Shown here: piece after piece, positions 35,335 through 46,859 of the stretch
Numbering within the stretch: position 1 is the first letter of the stretch
Layout: the number at the start of each line of letters is the position of its first letter
Assembly: GCA_032622095.1 (NCBI GenBank)
Contig: CP136066.1
Coordinates: 7,155,784 to 7,219,783 of the forward strand
Direction of reading: 5' to 3'
Length of the DNA stretch: 64,000 bases
Origin: Siphonodentalium dalli
Taxonomy: Eukaryota; Mollusca; Scaphopoda; Gadilida; Siphonodentaliidae
Program-made: the position numbers and the translations under genes
The notes under the pieces: model-generated
What the model was told of the DNA's origin: nothing
The model's database searches: none
What the model saw: only the letters and a program-made list of their open reading frames with translations

Positions 35335-36064
35335 ACCGTACAAAACACGGTTTTTACTTTGCGCAATTTCGTGGTTAGAACACCTATAAACTATCAACAT
35401 ATTTATAACTATATTATAATGTTCGGACATAATACCGTCGCGATTTTACAGTGCACTGTTACCATCGCGCGTGATAAAATACTTTTGGCAGTTCATACTA
35501 GTTCGATATTGGAGGAATCAGCAGGCAATTTTCTGGCTTTCAGCGTGCAGGCCAAGGACTTGGTCTGTACGGGAGAACTGGTCTGTCCATAGGGTCGTGC
35601 ACTTAAACTCCCGAAACCGCATATGAAATAACAGATTGCTTTATATTTGTTATAGACCAGAAGTGTACCTGATGAGCTGCTGTGGCCAAACATTTTTTTA
35701 CAAGACCAACTTTCGGTACAAAAATATGATTTCGGAACGGACTTAGTAAACATTTTCCAAATAATTGATTCCTTCTGTGTTATCAAGCTAGTACGATAAA
35801 CCAAAAAATAAACACTCAAAAAATAAACACTCAAATACAGTAAATATGACATGTTTACATAGCTCCACATGTCAACACCACCTTAGAAACAGGACCCATT
35901 AACCAACAAACCATTTAACTTATGGATGGTTGATTATATACCTGTATGTGGGATGGCCCACGTTTTGTCTGCTATCACGATAACAAATTGTATGTATGGG
36001 AACTTTGGACACAATTCTAGCCGATGTACCATATATATACATAACTGTTATATACTCTACATAA
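35335..36064 (+). repeat. Module B, copy 2, right half (B2)
   Basis: It matches 17071-17770 and runs straight on into module C at CTCTACATAAAGAGCG, which is the empty site for the 2.9-kb element found in copy 1. About 30 extra bases near 35619-35650 are absent from B1. Confidence 0.9.
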
Positions 36065-37960
36065 AGAGCGTTCACCGTGCCTTATGTATAGGTTTGTAAT
36101 TTAATTACTTACTAACAACAGCCCTATATATCAATTATCATGACGAGTGTAGGATGGACATGTTGTCGTGTGATGTGTGGATGCTTGCTGCGTGTTTGGC
36201 CTTTGACCCGGGGCTGCTATGTTGTACGATGATTTGTTTATCTATTATTTATTTTAATACGGACTCATGGTTGCCGGTGATCAAACAACGGTACCTCCCT
36301 TTATCAAGTAAACGATATAACCTGTCACGATAATGTTGGATAATTCGATAAATGAAAATTTTCAGTGTTGGTATCTTATAATAAGTATATAAATGATTAT
36401 GGTTTGCATATGCGTACATGTTAAGCGCAATTATTTTACAAAGACGGGGGCTCCGGACACCAGAGTGTCAAGCATGTAAACACGCGTGTGTGCATGTATT
36501 TGGATAGCGTTGTTGTTATACATATTACGGACTCCAACAGTCCAACCCCACCCACACATAAAAGTCAATAATACATAATTAATATAATGTCGATTACATT
36601 TTGTGGCCGACATTCCGTGTCTGCCGTTTGTTCAGTCCGCCCGTCAGTCCGTGTGCGTCTTTTTTCCGCGAGAGATTTTTATGTCTCACCTGGATGCCAT
36701 AATTTGTGTATACAGATATTTAATATATAAAATGCGCATATATGATAGCGCGGAAATTTTTAATATGTGAAATGCACATATATGATAGCGCGGGAATCTT
36801 TAAACTGTGGGAATTTATACGCGCGATGCGATCTCGTCGGTTTCCGATACCTCACGCTAACAACAAGGGCATAACTATAAACTATACTTTTCCATCACTT
36901 ATTAACTATAAATTATATAAACTAGTCTACCTTTTACTACTTCGAATATCTCGTTGGTTTCCGATACCTCACGCTAACAACAAGGGCATAACTATAAACT
37001 ATACTTTTCCATCATTTATTAACTATAAATTATATAAACTAGTCTACCAGTTACTACTTCGAAGGACTTTACTACCTGTTATTATTTGAACAAACACACT
37101 GCCTATATGTCATTAGTAATAGGTACTCTATAGACTTTAACACATTTATTAATAAAATATACAAACAATTTATTATCTTATGTCAGTATCACATTCTAGT
37201 GTTTAGTTTCGAGGTTGCTTTGAACCATATAAAACCCCACTACATATATGTTAATTGATATTATAAATATATATATAATTACATTACTTGGTGGCTGGCA
37301 ACCATTATGTCATAGATACACCACAAATTGATTTTTTATGTTGGGGACCAGATAAGAAATTAAGGTTTATGGCCATGCGCCTTGCTGGTTGAAGCACCTG
37401 GGTCGCCTACGTAGCAATATTAGACACCGGGGTCCCCTCCATAAGATTATATGCGACACTAATTATATTACCGGGTCCCTTCCATGATAATACCATGCAC
37501 CTTGCTGGTTGAGGCACCTGGGTCCAACCCATAGGAGGGTCATAAATGTTGATGGATGGGACACCAAGGTTTCCGCGTGGGAGTTCGTGCGTCTTGCTGA
37601 CTGGGTCATCGAGGTCCCCTCATGTTAGTACCATGTGCCTTACTTACTGAGTCACCAATACGGTAACTTAAAATATTACCATGCAGGCTAGTGTGTGTAT
37701 AGAGAAGACATTACAACATAACCCGTGTATTTTGTGTCCAGCAGTATTGCGTGAACGTTTCTTTTGACAAATATGTTTTAAGGCGTTTTTGCTCTTCTCC
37801 TTATTTGACATTTCTGAAAGGCTTCGGTCAACCTGCCGGCATCTCACTCTGACTTGTTTTTGTCATTCTGGTGTGCCAGGTTTGGTGTCCACTACGACTG
37901 GACTTCGTGTTACCTGGTCAGACACCCACTGAGCAAAAATTGCTTACACATAAAAACATA
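36065..37960 (+). repeat. Segmental duplication module C, copy 3 (C3)
   Basis: It matches C1 (20639-22112) and C2 (27963-29314). It contains the 117-bp pair at 36834-37067 and a shorter (AT)n run near 37266. It extends beyond the end of C1 through AACCCATAGGAGGGTC to ACATAAAAACATA. Confidence 0.9.
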
Positions 37961-39000
37961 AATCTGGTATTTATTATTTATGATCGGACTTCACTGCTGA
38001 TGTACAGTAATCGGAAAGTTTCAATGTCAAAATTTGTGAAGGTTGTTTCAATTATGCCGACAATCTTATTGGCAGCTCTACTGCATAATTTATTTGTACA
38101 TCAAATTTTAGTTTTTCATCAATAATTACGCCAAGATCACGTTCGGAAGTATACTCGCGATTATTGTATATATGGGTTTAACATTGTAATACGGGAGTTA
38201 AGGGAGAGGGTGAGAGATGTGAGTGAGAGAGAGAGAGAGAGAGGGGTTTGACACAACATACATTAGAAACAAAACAGCATCCATATCTGTGTTATAAAAA
38301 AAAAAATCATATTTGATGGGTTTTGTATAACAGATATGGAAGTACAGAAAATTTAGTTGAATATATTTAGACTTACCAAGTGGCAATGCTTCAACCTGAA
38401 AAAGTAAATAATTGTAAACAGGTAGCTTAATTTTGATGCGACGATATACATGTATACATGCAAGTATCGACACATGTGGTTACATTATTTGTATATATAT
38501 ATATATACACGCGTGCACGGTGTTATCTATATAAATGTCATACACGCATGGTATCTTGCTATATTCTGTTTTCAAAACACTTACATGCAATAATTTTAAC
38601 TCATTTCCTCAGTCGACAGCGAAATCTGAAATGCACCATCTTACAGTCCGTATTACATGAAACCGATACACTCGTGCGACACAGCACATGCGTAGAGGCG
38701 AAGGCTATGAATATTATTAATGTATTCCCGGACAGCTCGCGCGGCAATTGCGAAATTCAATGTCTTTTAAAGTCACATCGCGGTTTGCTCTTCAAAATAC
38801 ACATACTATTATTCGCTTTTGAATTGTTACGGTATCGAAATGGGTCGATAAATATCTGTTTGAACTACCTTTCTATACGAGCTTTCTATAACCCCAAAAA
38901 GACGCATAGCGGGCTAGCATCACTAAATTCACCCTCTGGGGACCTCATTCTGCTTAGGCCACTTCTTCTCTAGAAGTTTTCTTTATTATCAAATTTCTAT
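37961..39000 (+). repeat. Module F: sequence found only in the third unit
   Basis: It lies between C3 and E2 and is missing in copy 1. It contains a (GA)n run at about 38224-38244, a fold-back around CCATATCTG...CAGATATGG (38280-38340), an (AT)n run near 38492-38506, and half of the AGGGTGAATTTAGTGATG MITE at 38905-38954. The 171-codon open frame (38458-38973) runs through the (AT)n and the MITE half, so I do not call it a gene. Confidence 0.65.
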
Positions 39001-40326
39001 AGAAATTTCTTCACATATATTCTATTTCTTTTTTAGTTTAGTTTTTCTATATCCCCAAATTGACAGGCGACACATTGCATAATCGAGGTTCCCAAAGGGT
39101 GTACATCACAATATTCACCATTTGGGAACTTCAATCTGAGTCTATTTCTTCCATAGCAGATGAGGCCATTCAGAATGAGGTCCACAGAGGGTGAATTTAG
39201 TGATGCTAATATAGCCCGCTATATATGCTGGATAGCATCACTAAATTCACCCTTTGGGGACCTCATTATGCAAATGACAGGTACACTAATCTCAGACTTG
39301 AACCACTCCACCATTCTGACACCCTTAACACTTTACCCAACAAAACGGCCCTGTGCCAATGCATTCTCTTATATATGCGGATCGACCATAGGTCGCCTCG
39401 CACATATAAGAGAATGCATTGGCTTAACACATATTAAAAATGATAAAATTGTCAAAGAATGTAGAAAAATATTATAATTTTTTTTTTTAGGCCAATGCAT
39501 TCTCTTAAATATGCGAGGCGACCTACGGTCGACTCGCATATATAAGAGAATGCATTGGCACAGGGCATAACTGTAACATAAACCAGCTATATACATTGAA
39601 GAAAAAAGTTAGTCAATATATAACTAACTTGTTTTAGTCAACTGTTTGTCCACAGGATGACTAACTTAGCTTAGTAATAATGACTGAGGCCGAAAATTAG
39701 TCAGAATAACTAGGGTGATATTAGTCATAGACTACAATTGTAATTTGTTGGAAATTGTGTGCAAATAGTTTCGATAATCAACCGGACGATATATTATCCA
39801 GAATCAGAGACCGATTTGAAAGCAGGACAAACTTTCAATCACGTCTCTAAAACACAGATTTCAGTACTGGTCTATTGAGAGGTATAACAATAATGTGTGG
39901 TATATAGGGCTGTTTAATTAGTTCATTTGTACGATATGTTTGTGGTGTCGTGGAATAATAACATTTTGTTCTAATAGAGCAGCCTTCGATGTGGGAGAGA
40001 AGTTATATATACGTGCAGGGGCGGCGGAAGCTACAAAAAAGTGGGGGGGGGGGCACCATTTAAAAAAATATATACTACATGTATGAATTGAAAACTGTTC
40101 CAATGTGCGTCAGCGCAAAGATTGCTTAGTATGTTAATCGTGGCTACCATTAAATGGTAGCCACGAATAACATACTAAAATATGAAGGTAGAAAATAAGA
40201 AAGAGTTTAAATGATGCTACTCTGCTACTCACTTATTTGTGCAGCCAATGTGTGAAAGCTGAAGATGACCGATGACTTTGATACAGCTTCTAAAACCTGC
40301 ATCCTTTGTCATAAATGTTCTGATGA
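39001..40326 (+). repeat. Segmental duplication module E, copy 2 (E2)
   Basis: It matches 22113-23439, including the palindromic MITE (39170-39272), the truncated piggyBac-like MITE (39327-39580) and the 53-bp palindrome (40126-40178). Confidence 0.9.
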
Positions 40327-41431
40327 AATTAGTATACACTATACTGTTACTGTATAATCCAATTCACTCCACATACGAAAACCGTTGATATCGAAGAAAC
40401 AATAATCACAAGTAACTTTGAATATTTAATAACACTATAATATATATGTACACAGTAAACTTCGTGTTGAAAATAATTATTCTAACTCTTATTATTTCTC
40501 GGTAATAACGAATTAGCTGAGTGGATACAAATCATAGTCAAATTATTCCAATGAATACTCAGCATCAACTGATATTGTATATAGCAAGTTATCTCATATC
40601 AGGAGTTTGACCACCTTGGCATGAAATTGTATACCTGCCAAGCCACAGGTTTGCACTTTTATTGAAGACACTCAAATTTAAACCTTTGATTGGTATGATG
40701 AATGTGATTTTAATTAGACAAGTTGCTGCCTCCAAGACATGGCTATGGTGGTGCCCCAAGAAGACCTGAGCTCTACAAAAACTCAAAGTATGTAGTTAAA
40801 TTCCCAGAGGACATGTGCAATTACCCAGACACTGTGTCAATACTGACCAAGGGATTAACTATATATCTTGCTAGCCATAGCCATAGTGGCATAACTGATA
40901 AGATTAAACACATTTGTCTACTAATGGAATGTTTTCTTGGGAACCAAAAATTATGTTCTCCAATGTATTTAGTATTGGAAGATTATGTACCCATAATTGG
41001 GGGGACAAGTGGGGGGGGGGGGCACGTGCCCCCTGTGGCCCCCCGGCTCCGCCGCCCCATGTAATACGTGCCATTATATCCTCCCATCATATTTGTTCAA
41101 TTATAGGTCCAATATAATTTAGCAATTAATATCAATCATAATTCAAGGCAGTGTTGCAATGAGAGTTATTCTTGATATAACTTGGTCAATATGACTTAGT
41201 CAAATTGACTCGCTGAAAGGTGTGGGTTAGTCAAAGTGACCCCAAATGGTTGTGACTCACCCTATAAGTTATAGTCATATTGACCCGAATTTGTTCTTAG
41301 TGTATATATTAAGCGTTTATGTGACAGCTTTCGATAACAATGCATGTTGCAATCAACATATTTGGTTTGCTTCTCCGGGGAGGTAATAACAATATCTTAT
41401 AGCTCAATGTGAATGTTTCTCTGCCCATTAA

Positions 41432-41830
41432 CCCTTTACCCAACGAAACGCCCAGAAAAATAGCCCAAAATGAAGCTGCAACAGCCTAAATTATCTTGGG
41501 TCTGTCTCAATAGAACCATACAAATATGGATATCATTGGAACCGGCTCATTGACCACATTGTGATAGATACAGTTATGCCCTGTACCAAGCCTAAAAAAA
41601 TTCATTTTTTAACACTTTTTACCATTTTTTCTTACATTCTTTAACAATTTTATAATTTGTTCTTACATTTTTTAACAATTTTTATAATATTTTTCTACAT
41701 TCTTGGATAATTTTATCATTTTTAATATGTGTTAATACAATGCATTCTCTTATATGTGCGAGGCGACCTATGGTCGACTCGCATATATAAGAGAATGCAT
41801 TGGCACAAGGCCGTTTTGTTGGGTAAAGGG
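41432..41830. mobile_element. piggyBac-like MITE in A3 (shared site)
   Basis: This is the counterpart of 1104-1502, with TTAA at 41428-41431 and 41831-41834. Confidence 0.82.
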
Positions 41831-42193
41831 TTAAGAGTGTCAGAATGACATCCCCAAGAAATGCCAAGTTTACCTCTGAAGTGCTCGGTTGCCATCCCGG
41901 GGAGGAAATATCTTAGCGCTCAATGAATGCTACTATGCCACTTTTGGGGGTAAATTTGCCATCCATAGTGGTCTTCCGAAAAGTGCAAGGTTGGCTCCCC
42001 AGGGAGATAAATTAATAACGGGCTTATTGTAAACTTAAATAACATATCTCAGATCCGTAATAATACGGCTATATCCGTACTCCTACAGACATTTAACATG
42101 GTCGCGATCTCGTAGATTTGTGTGAATGCATGGTTCCGTATATATATTATCACGTGTATAAGTGAAACCATGGGAATAACTAATATAAGACAA

Positions 42194-42360
42194 AGTTATT
42201 ATATAATGTTGTGTACTGTGTGTGTTTTTCTTGTACGAGTCCAGGTTGTGGTGAAAAGTCATATTGGACGAGGCACGCAGTGTCGAGTCCAATATGTCTT
42301 TTCACCACAACCTGGACGAGTACAAGAAAACACATACTGTACACAGCATTGTATAATGAC
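42194..42360. mobile_element. Long palindromic MITE in A3
   Basis: This is the counterpart of 1867-2034. Its centre is three bases shorter than in A1 and A2. Confidence 0.75.
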
Positions 42361-42591
42361 ATTTTTATTATCCATCTGTGTGTTTATCAAAATTTTGGGA
42401 ATAAAACTGTGGTTTTTTTTTTGTGTGTGGTTATTTTTTTGTATTTTTCGGCACTTTATACCTCTGTTAAATCCACCACTGTATTGCACGCGAATCACAA
42501 TGTCACCGATTCATTTGGCAGAATTACTTCGCGACGTCACGGAGTTCCGAAAATAAAGTCATATTGAACATTCGGGAGTCAAAGCCCTTAA

Positions 42592-42951
42592 CCCTTTACC
42601 CAACAGAACGGCCCTGTGCCAATGCATTCTCTTATATATAAGAGAATGCATTGGCTTAACACATTACAAATTATAAAATTGTTAAAGAATGTAAGAAAAA
42701 ATGGTAAAAGTGTTAAAAAAAGATTTTTGTTAGGCCAATGCATTCTCTTATATATGCGAGGCGACCTATGGTCGACTTGCATATATAAGAGAATGCATTG
42801 GCACAGGGCATAACTGTAACCATCACAATGTGGTCAATGAGCCTGTTCCAATGATATCCATATGTTTATGGTTTTATTGAGACAGACCCAAGATAATTTA
42901 GGCTGTTGAAGCTTCATTCGGGCGTTTCTGGGCGTTCTGTTGGGTAAAGGA
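42592..42951. mobile_element. piggyBac-like MITE, new insertion in A3 only
   Basis: A 360-bp element starts CCCTTTACCCAACAGAACGG and ends CGTTCTGTTGGGTAAAGGA. It is flanked by TTAA at 42588-42591 and 42952-42955. A1 (2255-2270) and A2 (25697-25712) show the empty site GCCCTTAAATACAG with a single TTAA. It belongs to the same family as the MITE at 41432 but lies in the opposite orientation and has two inner hairpins (about 42620-42655 and 42737-42800). It therefore moved after the module was duplicated. Confidence 0.92.
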
Positions 42952-43842
42952 TTAAATACAGACTTGTGCTTGACCCACTTTGTTGGGTTCTGATCAGATA
43001 ATCCAAAGTGGAGTTATCGTCAGAAACCAAATGTTCACGAACAGACGGACACACAGACAGATAACATAATTATAGCACGACCGTCTTTTCAAACGGGCGT
43101 ATAACAAGTCATCACTCTGAATAATCATTGGACGAAACCATATTCAAACATGTCCTGACAGACTATAGCGTATGTATACCAAAGTTGATTCCGACGAGAT
43201 ATAACTGAAATCAGCAGAACAACCAGGAACAACCCTATATATTAAATTCCAGTTTGGCCGCGGGGGGGGGGGGGGAGGTGTCACGAACACACCAGTACAC
43301 AGTAACACAGGGCCGGTGGGTGGGCGGTCGGAGCTCCGGTGCTCGCTAATTTCTTCCTGCTACGTTTTGTCCTAATTGTTTACCAAGTTAATACCAACAC
43401 TGAGACTGTTCTATTAATAAAACCCTTTTGGTAGGAGGGTGAATATATATGTTGCAATGCCTGGGTGCTTTAATTTGCCTCAGATAAAATCGAGGTCTAA
43501 AGTTCATATATATAACATCATGGACAATAACTTTTGAGGGAATAATTTATTAAAAAAATGGAGAAATATTTAGCAAAAAAAAAAAAGAAGACGGATATTA
43601 TCATAATTTATATCAAACTTAAATCTTATAATATCCTGTTAATATCTATATTGAACAGGATATATATTAGCTGTTCTAGATGTGCTCCACTCATTAATGA
43701 CCCAATTGATGGAGATCGATGAATATGATACGGGTTCAATTAACTGCGTATCACATTAGTGATCTGAAGCCAGGTATATATTCATATATAGTCAAGAAGT
43801 TTTCTATAGCAGATTAGAACATGGCAGAATACTCTCTAAATA

Positions 43843-44409
43843 CTCTCTTTATATTGAAGACGCCTCGCATTTTTTCTTCCAATGCCCGTTACACGAAGAG
43901 AGTCGCTTAATATTCCTCCAACGCCTTTGGCTAAATGGAATGTTCGTTGATAGGGTTGAAGAGATCCTCTTTGGTCAAAGCAACCTATCCAATACTTTAA
44001 ATGATAAATTATTTCGCAATAGGCAAACTTTCATTCCATCATCGGGTAGATTTCATTGACGGAAAATCGTCAAAATCCAAATAAGCCTATATCTTCATAC
44101 ATTCCCCATATTGCCACCTCAGCTAGCCATAGGACCCACATCCCATCCTTGATATCTGTCTACCCACTTTATACCTTACCCTCAATCTCGACCCTCCTCG
44201 TTTTAGGTACTACATTCCAACTATATGCTAACATTGAGTCCTACATAATTTCATATACAATTAATAATTAGCGTTTCAATATTGATAAGGGAGAGGAGCA
44301 ATATTCTAAGTTGAATAACTTGTGCTCCCATCCATTTTGATTAACTCATATCTTATTTCATATTCTGATTTGTTAAATATATTATGTAATAAGGGTCAAA
44401 TAAAATATG
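43843..44409 (+). pseudogene. LINE 3' end, 5'-truncated (ORF2 tail plus 3' UTR)
   Basis: From 43845 the translation reads SLYIEDASHFFFQCPLHEES and ends at a stop at 44058-44060 after SSGRFH. E-x3-H-x4-C followed by a conserved Arg marks the C-terminal zinc-knuckle-like tail of LINE ORF2. The 3' UTR carries a hairpin at 44295-44328 (GGAGCA...AAGTT...AACTT...TGCTCC), then ATCCATTTTG, and closes with CAAATAAAATATG. The same UTR ending occurs at 63932-64000. All upstream domains are missing, as expected for abortive reverse transcription. It starts exactly where module A3 breaks off. Confidence 0.88.
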
Positions 44410-44492
44410 TTCAAACAAAAATAACAAATTCTGATCTCACGAAATCTATGCAATACTTTCGAAACAATACTGGCAAACCATACATACTATCA
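44410..44492. other. Flank of the LINE, nothing recognised
   Basis: AT-rich sequence leads to the first 31-bp direct repeat. Confidence 0.4.
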
Positions 44493-44822
44493 TTTATAAA
44501 TGTGTTTGATTAATCCTCTCATATGCAACATGCCAGCTTTATGTCACCTCCAATAAAGCCCATATACGGGTCCAGTAACATAAATAAGGTGTTTTTGTAG
44601 CTATAATAAGTTTTAAACTGTTAAAAATGTCAAATATGAGCACAAAAGGTCTAGTAAAACATTTGTATGAGGTTGTAAAAAATAAGTTTTTTTGCCTCGG
44701 ACTACCCACCCCGGCATACCTTCCTGCTTCCATACAGTGTATGAATATCGTTAGCTTTGCGCAAGTCGGCATCTCTATGAGTGCATTCTAGTTTATAAAT
44801 GTGTTTGATTAATCCTCTCATA
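44493..44822. repeat. 268-bp segment between perfect 31-bp direct repeats
   Basis: The direct repeat starting TTTATAAATGTGTTTGATTA is found at 44493-44523 and again at 44792-44822 without mismatch. The 268 bp between have no inverted ends and no A tail. The length of the duplication is beyond that of most DNA transposons and could reflect a LINE-machinery insertion or a local tandem duplication followed by loss. Confidence 0.7.
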
Positions 44823-45177
44823 ATTTCAAGAAACTCCTTAGTATACATACCCGAACTAAAATCCGTTAACGTTGTCCAAGTCCACCTCGAAAGGTAGGAG
44901 GCATGCGCTGTGTTGTATCTCACGTTCTTAAAACAGGCGCACACTCAAACACACGACTCCGAAACACCCACGCATGCGTACACAACACACACGACATCCG
45001 GGATCCGGGACCGTAATAATACCCACGTTCAAACGTGAAATCAATAGATGTGCAGACTTTCTCCTGGAAATTATGCACCCGATCAACAGACTAAAGATGT
45101 TTTCATTGATTTTGGACACGCCTTTTGTGTTTGAATACCTGAATGCAACATGACATCGATTTCAATTCTGTCCTAAG

Positions 45178-45830
45178 TTTTTGATTGATTTATTGCATAT
45201 GTCACATAACAGTGAAACAAGCAAAACGTATTAACACTATGTACACAACTTTAAATATCGCATTAATCATTGCCCATTTCATATACACAGCAGTAATTAA
45301 ATTTCATTACACAATAATAGGCGATAAACTTAACAAGTATGATAATTACATGTGTTCACCCATAACAATAAATGATTTCGATTATATAGTATAAGACACC
45401 TTCTTAAATGCACACCTTGGCAATATGCATAGTCTTTTTATGAGGGTTATATTTTGAAGAGATAGGAGACCATGGAATTTCTCTCTCGTATGGTTCTTCC
45501 AAAAGTACCCAGGGATATATTGTTTTCTGATATTATCCAAATGACTGCATATAATAACTAAATGGTATTCGTCTCCTAAATATTTTCCACATATGGTGCA
45601 TATCCTATTGTCATTATCATTCTGAGATTTCTTCCATCTTGCGCACTCTATAGGCAGTTTATGATTTGCAGTTCTGAGCTTCAAGAGGTATGTCGATAGC
45701 TTAGACGGCAAAATATTCAAGTAATTTGGGTAACCGTATTCAATTTTAATAAAACTAAGTGACATGATGGTACGAAACGTCCGTATGGGTATCGTTGGAA
45801 CGGCATCAAATCCGCGTCTAACGGTATCGG
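45178..45830 (-). pseudogene. LINE 3' end on the reverse strand (ORF2 tail plus 3' UTR)
   Basis: The reverse-strand frame 45765-45382 encodes about 127 residues with the ORF2 tail pattern: LLKLRTANHKLPIECARWKK, then CTICGKYLGDEYHLVIICSH (C-x2-C...E-x-H-x4-C), then R-x3-IPGYFW. It ends in KKVSYTI. The frame stays open upstream to about 45830, where similarity to a LINE is not evident, so the start at 45765 is arbitrary and the copy is 5'-truncated. Downstream, CATATGCAATAAATCAATCA (reverse strand, about 45200-45181) looks like the polyadenylation-type end. This is a different LINE family from the tails at 10393, 43843 and 63583. Confidence 0.88.
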
Positions 45831-46859
45831 CCCCTAAGCGGTATCTGTTTTTTTTTTCGCGGTGATATTAGCTATTCTTTTCTGTCCGTTTTGCATACAA
45901 ACACTATTTCTTAGAACCATTATGTCTTATAAATATAGCATACTTATAAAGCCAGTTATATCCTGTCATTTAAAGACAAAGATGAATTATATCTTGAGTT
46001 TCAGACACAACAGATAATTATTCAGATCGATGTTGTTCTATGTGCAGTTCGGCTTTACGAACTGTCACTTACTACAGGATGGAACTGAAATAGTTTGCTA
46101 AATCTCTCACATCGAACAGGTTGCAACTCAAGTTGCGATCGAACAGAGAAATTTTGTCATGCGAAAAGAAACACACATAGTCGAAAGAGATATTGATTGG
46201 TCGACCTCTGCACCACAGTACTCAACTTCACCCCACTTATTTTTTTCTTAATGTTTCCTCTAATTTTGTTCGGTTGTTAACAAGAACAAAAAGTGGCCAC
46301 AGAGACTCCAGACAATATGACGTCCACCATGGCGTCCATTTTTTATATGCACCAGGTCTCTTTGATCGCCGTTATAGTAAATATTATATCACATGCGGTC
46401 TTGTGTTTTTTTTTTGCTCGATTCGTTTTGCCAATATATAACCCTTACACATTAGCCAAAAGTCCGACACCATAATCGAATATGGCGGCCAAGATGGCCA
46501 AGGTGCGCCGAAAGTAATATTAGAACAATTTCCTGATAACAGATTCTGATCACGTCCATAATTATCTGGACCAGCTTCCATTTCTTTGTCTGGTAAATCT
46601 GGGTCGCTCACACCGACAAAGTATTCAACACCTCCTGGGAGAAGGGTCCCTGTAATCATAACGTTTCAAACAATTCATTCTCCGGTGTCTAGCTTACGAT
46701 TTTAAATATGCTAAATATGGGATTTGTGCGTCATCTTGAACTAGAAAGGCATATGGTCGATGAGTATACAAGCTTGCATAGTGCCATCTCTATGTATGTG
46801 TCTCATACCCCGTGGGGATAACGACATGTACACCTGGCGAACCAATTAGCTAGTCACTT
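45831..46859. other. No gene recognised
   Basis: This is mostly unique sequence. ATGGCGTCCATTTT (about 46329) and ATGGCGGCCAAGATGGCC (46483-46500) belong to the same GGCCGCCATCTTGG-type motif repeated near 48530-49040. A poly-T run is at about 46409-46418. Short open frames have no known domain. Confidence 0.5.

Larger units (their letters stand above)
40327..43842 (+). repeat. Segmental duplication module A, copy 3 (A3), truncated
   Basis: It matches A1 from position 1 and is broken at CTCTAAATA (A1 about 3124), where a LINE tail begins. It therefore lacks the minisatellite. It carries one extra insertion (42592-42951). A one-base loss near 40778 shifts the short open frame seen in the other copies. 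Confidence 0.92.

Noticed and set aside
38458-38973. 171-codon open frame in module F
   Set aside because: It runs through an (AT)n tract and half of a MITE, with no recognisable domain.
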